Below are positions 55,075 to 64,000 of a stretch of 64,000 bases of DNA, piece by piece. The stretch comes from Acidobacteriota bacterium (GTDB taxonomy: Bacteria > Acidobacteriota > Vicinamibacteria > Vicinamibacterales > UBA2999), in assembly GCA_020851565.1 (NCBI GenBank), contig JADZCN010000120.1:1-64000 (forward strand). The letters are read 5' to 3'. Position numbers and translations under genes: made by a program. The first letter of the stretch is position 1, and each line of letters begins with the position of its first letter. The notes beneath the pieces are model-generated. The model had not been told where the DNA came from. It worked only from the letters and a program-made list of their open reading frames with translations, and made no database searches.

Positions 55075-55225
55075 CCCGACGAGGCCTTCGGTGGGCGGCG
55101 CTCCGCGCCGTGGGCCGGCCGCAGGCCGGTGGGCCTTCGGTAGGATCCTCAGGCGCCGCAGGCGCGCCTACCGAGCGCAGCGAGGCCCACGCCGCGAAAC
55201 GCCGCCCACCGCGCGCGCGAGCCCG
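55075..55225. repeat. Palindromic array of GGTGGGC/GGTAGG boxes separated by mini-hairpins
   Basis: ggtgggc-ggcgctccgcgcc-gtgggcc-ggccgcaggcc-ggtgggcc-ggtagg ... cctacc ... ggcccac ... gcccacc. Confidence 0.75.
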
Positions 55226-55229
55226 CGGC

Positions 55230-56276
55230 CTACTGCCAGCGGAACAGCCGGAGGGCCAGCGCGAACGTGCCGAGGCCCCACGCCAGCAGGATCGCCAGCT
55301 CGCCGCGGAGCGCGGCGAGCGACAGGCCTTCGTTCATCACGCCGCGCAGCGCGTCGTTGAGCGCGGTCAGCGGCAGCGCCTGGATGAAGGGCTGCATCAC
55401 GTCGGGGAAGTTGCTCGAGGCGAAGAAGACCCCCGAGAGCACCCACATCGGCATCATCACCAGGTTCATCAGGCCCGACACCGCCTCGATGGTGCGGGCG
55501 CGGCTGGCGACGAGCAGGCCGAGGCCACCGAAGGTGAGCGCGCCGGCCAGCGCCAGCACGGCCAGCGCCGCCACGCCCCCGCGGACGCCGACGCCAAACA
55601 CCGCCCAGGCGAACCCGACGATGACGACGGTCTCCATCGCGAGGAACAGCAGCCGGCTCAGGACGTGCGACGCCAGGTACGCCGCGCGCGACATCGGGGT
55701 CGCGACCAGGCGCTTCAGCAGCTTCTTCGTGCGCGCCTGCACGATGGAGAAGCCCACGCCCCAGAGACCCGTGCCCATGATGTTCATGCCGAGCAGGCCC
55801 GGCACCAGCCAGTCGATGTAGCGCGAGCCGATGGTGTCGATGGGCCGCTCCTCGGCGACGAACGCATCCTGGCGCCCGGCCGCGCGCTGCAGGGCCCGGT
55901 CCACGGCCAGGCGCGCCACCTGGCTCTCGGCCCGCGCCTCGTCGAAGCGGTAGACGGGAGGCGCGCCCGGCACGACCACCACGGGCGCGCGGCCATCGCG
56001 CAGCGCCCGCTCGATCTCGGCCGGTGCGATCGGGCGGACGCTGAACCCGCCGGCCGCCTCGAGCGTGGCGGTGAGTGCGGCGGCTCCGTCCCGCTGCACC
56101 ACGCCCACGATGACGGGCTCGGCCCCACGCGATCGGAACGCGATGCCGAGCGCGCACGTCATGATGACCGGGAAGGCGAACACCCAGAACACGGCCTCCG
56201 GCTCACGCAGGAACTCGCGGAACCGCGCGAGAGTGAGCTCCACCAGCGGGTGGGACGCGCCGCCGCGATCAGTCAT
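55230..56276 (-). CDS. ABC-2 type transporter permease
   Basis: 'FLREPEAVFWVFAFPVIMTCALGIAFR', 'LMNLVMMPMWVLSGVFFASSNFPDVMQPFIQALPLTALNDALRGVM'. Confidence 0.88.
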   Translation of the reverse strand: MTDRGGASHPLVELTLARFREFLREPEAVFWVFAFPVIMTCALGIAFRSRGAEPVIVGVVQRDGAAALTATLEAAGGFSVRPIAPAEIERALRDGRAPVVVVPGAPPVYRFDEARAESQVARLAVDRALQRAAGRQDAFVAEERPIDTIGSRYIDWLVPGLLGMNIMGTGLWGVGFSIVQARTKKLLKRLVATPMSRAAYLASHVLSRLLFLAMETVVIVGFAWAVFGVGVRGGVAALAVLALAGALTFGGLGLLVASRARTIEAVSGLMNLVMMPMWVLSGVFFASSNFPDVMQPFIQALPLTALNDALRGVMNEGLSLAALRGELAILLAWGLGTFALALRLFRWQ

Positions 56277-57210
56277 CGCGCAGGTGCCTCCCGGTGAGCG
56301 ACACGAACACGTCCTCGAGCGTTGCGCTGTGTGTGCCCAGCAGGCTCAGCGCCGCGCCGTCCTGGCGCAGTCGATCGAGCAACGCTGGAACGGTCGCGTG
56401 CAGTTCGGACGTGGCAAGCGCCACGTGCCCGTCGCGATGACGCACATCCCGTACGCCGGGCAGCGAGTGCAGCACCTCGTCGGCCGGCGGCGCGCCCTCC
56501 ACCGCGAACTCGACCACGTGCGCGGCACCGATCGACGCAACCAGCTCGCGCGGCGTGCCGAGCGCGATGAGCGTGCCGCCGTCCATGATGCCCACCCGAT
56601 CGCACAGGGCGTGCGCCTCGTCCATGTAGTGCGTGGTCAGGAGGATGGTGCCGCCCGCGGCGCGAAACCGGCCGAGCACGTCCCAGAGCTGGCGGCGCGA
56701 CTGCGGGTCGAGGCCGGTGGTGGGCTCGTCCAGGAACAGCAGCTCCGGCCGGCCCGCCAGCGCGCAGGCGACGGCCAGGCGCTGCTTCTGCCCGCCCGAG
56801 AGCTTGCCGACCCAGGACGCGCGCTTGGCGCCCAGCTCGACGAGATCCAGCAGTTCGGTCACGGTGGGCCCATCGGTGAAGAACGATCGGAAGAGCCGCA
56901 GTGTCTCCTCCACCGTCAGCTTGTCGGCCAGCTGGGTTTCCTGCAGCTGGACGCCGAGCCGGCGGCGCAGCTCGTCGCGATCGGTGCGCCACCGGCGGCC
57001 CAGCACCTCCACGTCCCCTTCGTCCTGGTCGAGGAGGCCCTCGAGGATCTCGATCGTCGTGGTCTTGCCGGCGCCGTTCGGCCCGAGCAGGCCGAAGCAC
57101 TCGCCGCGCCGCACCTCGAGATCGAGCCCGGCCACGGCGACGACGTCGGGATAGCGCTTGACCAGGCCGCGGCAGGCCAGCGCGGGTGAGTCCGTGGGCA
57201 CGTGGTTCAT
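56269..57210 (-). CDS. ABC transporter ATP-binding protein (CcmA/NatA-like)
   Basis: 'FGLLGPNGAGKTTTIEILEG', 'LSGGQKQRLAVACALAGRPELLFLDEPTTGLDPQSRR'. Confidence 0.92.
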   Translation of the reverse strand: MNHVPTDSPALACRGLVKRYPDVVAVAGLDLEVRRGECFGLLGPNGAGKTTTIEILEGLLDQDEGDVEVLGRRWRTDRDELRRRLGVQLQETQLADKLTVEETLRLFRSFFTDGPTVTELLDLVELGAKRASWVGKLSGGQKQRLAVACALAGRPELLFLDEPTTGLDPQSRRQLWDVLGRFRAAGGTILLTTHYMDEAHALCDRVGIMDGGTLIALGTPRELVASIGAAHVVEFAVEGAPPADEVLHSLPGVRDVRHRDGHVALATSELHATVPALLDRLRQDGAALSLLGTHSATLEDVFVSLTGRHLRDD

Positions 57211-57282
57211 TGTAGAAGAGGGGCGCTTCGCGCAGGCCGCGCACGGCCCGAAGGGCCACCGCCTGGTGTACACTCCCTCCTT

Positions 57283-59256
<1,974 letters not shown>

Positions 59257-59265
59257 CTACGGCCG

Positions 59266-60780
59266 ATGATTCCCCTCGACGGCTCGCACCTGACGCTCGA
59301 CCAGCTGATCGCGATCGCGGACCGGGGCGCGGCGGTGGAGCTCGCGCCCGCGGCGCGCGACGGCGACGCCGCCGCACGCGCCGTCGTGGATCGCGTGGCC
59401 GACGGCGACGCGCCGGTGTACGGCATCAACACCGGCTTCGGCAACTTCGCCGAGACGCGCATCGAGCACGCGGATCTCGCGCGGCTGCAGGTGAACCTGG
59501 TGCGCAGCCATGCCGCCGGCGTGGACGATCCGCTGCCGCCGCGCGCGGTGCGCGCGATGATGGCGCTCAGGGCCAACGTGCTGGCGAAAGGCTACTCGGG
59601 CATCCGCGTGGACACGCTGGAGCGGCTGCTCGCCCTCCTCAATCACGGTGTGCATCCGCGCGTGCCGAGCCGCGGCTCGGTCGGCGCCAGCGGCGACCTC
59701 GCGCCGCTCGCGCACCTGGCGCTCGTGCTCATCGGCGAGGGGCAGACCTGGGACGGGCATCGCGCGGAGGACGGGGCGCGGGCGCTGGCCGCGGCGGGCC
59801 TCGCGCCGGTGACGCTCGGCCCGAAGGAAGGCATCGCGCTCATCAACGGCACGCAGGCGTCGACGGCGGTGCTGGCCCTCGCGCTCGCGGGCGCCGAGCA
59901 GCTGGCGCGCGCCGCCGACATCGTCGCGGCGCTCAGCATCGACGCGCTGCTCGGATCGCGCGGGCCCTTCGACCCGCGCATTCACGCCTCGCGCGCGTTC
60001 CCCGGCCAGGCGGCATCGGCCGACAACCTGTGGCGCCTCATCGAGGGGAGCCCGCTCAACGAGTCGCACCGGGGGTGCGGCCGCGTGCAGGACGCCTACT
60101 CGGAGCGCTGCGTGCCGCAGGTGCACGGCGCGGCGCGCGAGGCCCTCGCGTGGGTGCGGCACGTGGTCACCGTGGAGATGAACGCGGCGACCGACAACCC
60201 GATGGTCTTCGCCGAGGCGGGCGACGTCGTCTCGGGCGGGAACTTCCACGGCGCGCCGGTGGCGCTGGCGGCGGACCTGCTCGCGATGGCCGTGACGCAG
60301 CTGGCCACGATCAGCGAGCGCCGCTCCGAGCGCCTGGTGAACCCCACGCTGAGCGGCCTGCCGGCGTTCCTGACCACGCACGGCGGCCTGCAGTCGGGGC
60401 TGATGATGGCGCAGGTGACGGCGGCCGCGCTGGCCTCCGAGATCAAGACGCTGTGCCACCCGGCGTCGGCCGACACGATCCCGACCTCGGCGAACAAGGA
60501 GGATCACGTCAGCATGAGCATGGGCGCCGCGCTCAAGGCGGAGCGCGCGCTGCAACTCGCGCGCCACGTGCTGGCCGTCGAGATGCTCTGCGCCTGCCAG
60601 GCCCTCGACCTGCGCGCGCCGCTCACGAGCACGCGCGCGCTGATGGGCGCCCACGCCGCGGTCCGCGCGGTGGTGCCGACGCTCGTCGACGATCGCCCCC
60701 CGGCGCCCGACATCGATGCGATCGCCGCATTGATCTCGACGAGTGCGCTCGAGTACGCGACCGGCATGGTTGTCAACTGA
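59266..60780 (+). CDS. hutH: Histidine ammonia-lyase
   Basis: 'VYGINTGFGNFAETRI', MIO motif 'GSVGASGDLAPLAHLAL', 'INGTQAS', 'PTSANKEDHVSMSMGAALKA'. Confidence 0.97.
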   Translation: MIPLDGSHLTLDQLIAIADRGAAVELAPAARDGDAAARAVVDRVADGDAPVYGINTGFGNFAETRIEHADLARLQVNLVRSHAAGVDDPLPPRAVRAMMALRANVLAKGYSGIRVDTLERLLALLNHGVHPRVPSRGSVGASGDLAPLAHLALVLIGEGQTWDGHRAEDGARALAAAGLAPVTLGPKEGIALINGTQASTAVLALALAGAEQLARAADIVAALSIDALLGSRGPFDPRIHASRAFPGQAASADNLWRLIEGSPLNESHRGCGRVQDAYSERCVPQVHGAAREALAWVRHVVTVEMNAATDNPMVFAEAGDVVSGGNFHGAPVALAADLLAMAVTQLATISERRSERLVNPTLSGLPAFLTTHGGLQSGLMMAQVTAAALASEIKTLCHPASADTIPTSANKEDHVSMSMGAALKAERALQLARHVLAVEMLCACQALDLRAPLTSTRALMGAHAAVRAVVPTLVDDRPPAPDIDAIAALISTSALEYATGMVVN

Positions 60781-60800
60781 TTTCAGATCGCATTTTCAGT

Positions 60801-60829
60801 TTGACAAGGGACGCGACGGTGCTTAGTTT
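60801..60829 (+). promoter_or_regulatory. Sigma70-like promoter for hutU overlapped by an inverted repeat
   Basis: TTGACA-N17-TAGTTT; TTGTCAACTG (60770) ... CAGTTTGACAA (60797). Confidence 0.5.
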
Positions 60830-60871
60830 CTTATCTTCGCGTTCCACTCCCGCCCACGCTGCTCGCTGTCG

Positions 60872-62542
60872 ATGACCACCACCGTTCGTTCCATCCGCGC
60901 GCCACGCGGCACGTCGCTGACGTGCAAGGGCTGGCCCCAGGAGGCCGCCCTGCGGATGCTGATGAACAACCTCGACCCCGAGGTCGCCGAGCGTCCCGAG
61001 GACCTGGTGGTCTACGGCGGCACGGGCCGGGCCGCGCGGTCGTGGGAGGCCTTCGACGCCATCGTCCGGTCGCTGCGCGCGCTCGATCACGACGAGACGC
61101 TCCTCATCCAGTCGGGCAAGCCCGTCGGCGTCTTCCGCACCTCCACGCACGCGCCGCGCGTGCTCATCGCCAACGCGAACCTCGTGCCGAAGTGGGCCAC
61201 GTGGGAGACGTTCCGGGATCTCGAGGATCGCGGCCTCACCATGTACGGCCAGATGACGGCCGGCAGCTGGATCTACATCGGCACGCAGGGCATCCTGCAG
61301 GGCACCTACGAGACGCTGGCGGAGATCGCGCGGCGCCACTTCGGCGGATCGCTGGCCGGGCGGGTCACGGTCACGGCCGGCCTCGGCGGCATGGGCGGCG
61401 CCCAGCCGCTCGCCGTCACCATGAACGAGGGCGTGGCCCTCGTCGTGGAGGTGGATCCCGCGCGCATCGAGCGGCGGCTGGCCAGCCGCTACCTGGACGA
61501 GTCCACCGACGATCTCGACGAGGCCCTCGCGCGCGTCGGCCGGTGGGCCGCATCGCGCACGGCCCGATCGGTCGGCCTGCTGGGTAACGCCGCCGACGTG
61601 CTCCCGGAGCTCGTGCGCCGCGGGTTCACGCCCGACATCGTCACGGATCAGACCTCCGCGCACGATCCGGTGGGCGGCTACGTCCCCAACGGCGTCACGC
61701 TGGCGGAAGCGGCCCGCCTGCGCGCGGCGGATCCGGCGGAGTACCAGCGGCGCAGCATCGCGGCCATGGGCCGGCACGTAGCGGCCATGCGCGCGATGCA
61801 GCAGCGCGGTGCGGTGGCCTTCGACTACGGCAACAACATCCGCGCGCAGGCCGTCAAGGCCGGCGTCGCCGACGCGTTCGAGATCCCGGGCTTCGTGCCG
61901 GCCTACATCCGGCCGCTCTTCTGCGAGGGCAAGGGGCCGTTCCGGTGGGCGGCGCTCTCCGGCGATCCGGAGGACATCCGCGTGACGGACCGCGCCGCGC
62001 TCGAGATGTTCGCCGACGACGAGGCGCTCTGCCGGTGGATTCGGCTGGCCGACGCGCGCGTCGCCTTCCAGGGGCTGCCGGCGCGCATCTTCTGGCTGGG
62101 CTATGGCGACCGCGCGCGCTTCGGCCTGAAACTGAACGAGCTGGTGCGGACCGGCGCGGTCCGCGCGCCCATCGTCATCGGCCGCGATCACCTCGACACC
62201 GGATCGGTGGCCTCGCCCAACCGCGAGACCGAGGGCATGCGCGACGGCAGCGACGCCATCGCGGACTGGCCGATCCTGAACGCGCTGCTGAACGCGTCGG
62301 CCGGCGCGACCTGGGTGTCGGTGCATCATGGAGGAGGCGTCGGCATCGGCTACTCGATCCACGCCGGGATGGTCATCGTGGCCGACGGCACGGCCGAGGC
62401 CGACGAGAAGCTGCAGCGCGTGCTCACGTGCGACCCCGGCACCGGGGTCGCGCGGCACGCCGATGCGGGGTATCCGGAGGCGATACGAACGGCGCGCGAG
62501 CGCGGGGTGACGATTCCGATGGCGGAGCACACGGGGCGATGA
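60872..62542 (+). CDS. hutU: Urocanate hydratase
   Basis: '[35 protein letters not shown]', '[41 protein letters not shown]'. Confidence 0.97.
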   Translation: MTTTVRSIRAPRGTSLTCKGWPQEAALRMLMNNLDPEVAERPEDLVVYGGTGRAARSWEAFDAIVRSLRALDHDETLLIQSGKPVGVFRTSTHAPRVLIANANLVPKWATWETFRDLEDRGLTMYGQMTAGSWIYIGTQGILQGTYETLAEIARRHFGGSLAGRVTVTAGLGGMGGAQPLAVTMNEGVALVVEVDPARIERRLASRYLDESTDDLDEALARVGRWAASRTARSVGLLGNAADVLPELVRRGFTPDIVTDQTSAHDPVGGYVPNGVTLAEAARLRAADPAEYQRRSIAAMGRHVAAMRAMQQRGAVAFDYGNNIRAQAVKAGVADAFEIPGFVPAYIRPLFCEGKGPFRWAALSGDPEDIRVTDRAALEMFADDEALCRWIRLADARVAFQGLPARIFWLGYGDRARFGLKLNELVRTGAVRAPIVIGRDHLDTGSVASPNRETEGMRDGSDAIADWPILNALLNASAGATWVSVHHGGGVGIGYSIHAGMVIVADGTAEADEKLQRVLTCDPGTGVARHADAGYPEAIRTARERGVTIPMAEHTGR

Positions 62543-63666
62543 TGGCGCCACACGAGGGACTCGAGCGGCGTGTGCTGGCGGCCCTGGAGGCCAGCCCGGC
62601 GCGTATTCCGGTGGTCCTGGGCGGGTGCGGCACGGGACGCACCACGCTGCTGCACGCGCTGGCCGATCGGCTCGGCCGCGGCCAGTGCCAGTACATCGAC
62701 GTCGAGCGCGCGGCGAGCACCCCCGAGCGCTTCCATCGCGCCATCTCGGCCGACTCGCCCTTCCTCCCGCCGTCGGCCCCCGCACCCGAGCCCGGCTCCG
62801 CGCGCGAGGCCTTCGATCGCACGCTGCGGCTGCTCACGCGGCCCGCCCCGGGGGATCGGCCCGCCACGTTCCTGCTCGACGAGGTGCTCGAGCTGCGCAC
62901 GTTCGAGAGCTTCCCGGGCCTGCGCCACGTGCAGCGCGAGCTGCTCCAGGCGCTGGCCGAGAGCGCCAACCGCTTCGTGCTCACCAGCCGCTACGTGGCG
63001 CGCGCGCACCGGCTGCTCCGCGACGCGGGCAGCCGCTTCGAGGTCATCCACCTGCCCGCGCTGAGCGCGGCCGATGTGACGGGCATGCTGCCCCCGCTCG
63101 GCGAGACCTCCGCCGAGGATCGCGAGTTCCTCGGGCGCGCCATCCAGGCGCTCACCGACGGCCGCGCGGCCTACGTGCGCGCGCTCGGCGACGCCACCGC
63201 CCAGATGAGCACGCGGGGCGGGGATCCCATCAGCGCGCTCACGGCGCTGCTCACCGCCGACGGCGCGCTCACGGCGTGGTGCGGCTACCGCTACGAGCTG
63301 CGCCTGCACCGCGCTCGCGGGTACGGCGCGCTCAAGGCCATCCTCGAAATCCTGGCGGAGGACGAGCCGCTCACGCTCACCGAGATCGCCCAGCGGCTGC
63401 AGCGCACGCCCGGCTCGACGAAGGACTACCTGTCGTGGCTGGAGGACGTGGACCTGATCGTCTCGCGGCAGAAGCGGTACAGCTACGCGGACCCGCTGAT
63501 GCGGCTCTGGGTGCGCCTGCACTGCCGGCCCGTGCCGCCGTCGGTGGACGAGGTCGCGCGCGAGGTGCAGACCTACGCCGCGTCCCGCCTGCCCGAGGCC
63601 GAACCGGCCGTGGCCCGCGTGGCCGCCAGCGATCGCCGCGCCGTCGGCATCATCGAAATCGACTGA
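62539..63666 (+). CDS. ATP-binding protein, archaeal-ATPase/DUF234-like, translationally coupled to hutU
   Basis: P-loop-like '[19 protein letters not shown]', '[16 protein letters not shown]', wHTH '[30 protein letters not shown]', '[15 protein letters not shown]'; ATGA overlap. Confidence 0.75.
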   Translation: MMAPHEGLERRVLAALEASPARIPVVLGGCGTGRTTLLHALADRLGRGQCQYIDVERAASTPERFHRAISADSPFLPPSAPAPEPGSAREAFDRTLRLLTRPAPGDRPATFLLDEVLELRTFESFPGLRHVQRELLQALAESANRFVLTSRYVARAHRLLRDAGSRFEVIHLPALSAADVTGMLPPLGETSAEDREFLGRAIQALTDGRAAYVRALGDATAQMSTRGGDPISALTALLTADGALTAWCGYRYELRLHRARGYGALKAILEILAEDEPLTLTEIAQRLQRTPGSTKDYLSWLEDVDLIVSRQKRYSYADPLMRLWVRLHCRPVPPSVDEVAREVQTYAASRLPEAEPAVARVAASDRRAVGIIEID

Positions 63667-63738
63667 AACCCGGGTGCGGCGGGTGCGCACGGGTGCGGAC
63701 AGGTGCGGGCGGGTGCGGACAGGTGCGCACGGGTGCGG
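63666..63738. repeat. 10-bp tandem array GGGTGCGNNN (same family as 52697-52840, opposite strand)
   Basis: cgggtgcggcgggtgcgcacgggtgcggacaggtgcgggcgggtgcggacaggtgcgcacgggtgcgg. Confidence 0.88.
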
Positions 63739-64000
63739 TCACGGCGTCTCGCCGTCGCCCTCCGCCGCCAGCCGCTCCAGCGCCGCGCGCGCGGCTTCCT
63801 GCTCGGCGTCCTTCTTCGTGCGGCCCTCGCCCTCCGCCAGCACCAGGTCGTCCACGACCACCTGCACCGAGAACTGCTTGCGGTGCTCCGGCCCGGCCTC
63901 CGCCGACACGCGGTAGCACGGCAGCGAGCGGCCCAGGCCCTGCAGCCGTTCCTGCAGCCGCGACTTGTGGTCGCGACCGAAGTAGCCCGGCACGCGCGCC
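63739..64000 (-). CDS. rnc: Ribonuclease III C-terminal dsRBD (5' part beyond window)
   Basis: 'DHKSRLQERLQGLGRSLPCYRVSAEAGPEHRKQFSVQVVVDDLVLAEGEGRTKKDAEQEAARAALERL' dsRBD. Confidence 0.88.
   Translation of the reverse strand, partial: ARVPGYFGRDHKSRLQERLQGLGRSLPCYRVSAEAGPEHRKQFSVQVVVDDLVLAEGEGRTKKDAEQEAARAALERLAAEGDGETP

Noticed and set aside
59266-63666. Complete hut operon
   Set aside because: Only hutH and hutU are visible; no hutI or hutG in the window, and arginase at 16912 is distant and typed as arginase.

Overview
High-GC bacterial chromosome segment. The gene content (Oar-like TonB receptor, VWA protein, spermidine-synthase/TPR fusion, many Tat/Sec-exported enzymes) looks Acidobacteria/Vicinamibacteria-like; that taxonomy is inference. 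Most of the window is housekeeping or metabolic: rpiB, arginase, serB, purA, hutH/hutU, ppk1, KefB-type antiporter, alanine racemase, S9 peptidase, bactofilin, ABC transporters, rnc 3' end, tRNA-Lys and tRNA-Glu. Three things stand out. (1) An ~8.2-kb integrated element (about 19,006-27,254) lies in the 3' half of tRNA-Lys(TTT), bounded by a perfect 46-bp direct repeat. It carries a tyrosine integrase, excisionase-like HTH, serine recombinase, a replication-initiator-like HTH gene with four internal palindromic iterons spaced 22-33 bp (lambda-O-like origin), a possible small-terminase-like gene, paired GTTGCAA sites at both ends, and an edge cargo gene with a HEPN-like RX4H motif. No capsid or tail genes were recognised, so it is a candidate phage satellite or IME with possible defence cargo. 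(2) At least ten families of 7-15-bp tandem arrays and hairpin repeats sit against start and stop codons. Some supply the start or stop codon, one replaces a permease C-terminus, and one is inserted in frame in a lipocalin-like protein; a paralogue in the same window lacks that insert. (3) A group of putatively Tat-exported cofactor enzymes (PLP enzymes and an HD/PhnZ-like protein) includes a tandem aminotransferase pair in which one copy has lost the signal hydrophobic core. I also report two probable frameshifted genes, a start-site-occluding hairpin, a ~200-bp inverted repeat, and unlisted small ORFs. No searches were run; all assignments come from reading the sequence and the supplied translations.
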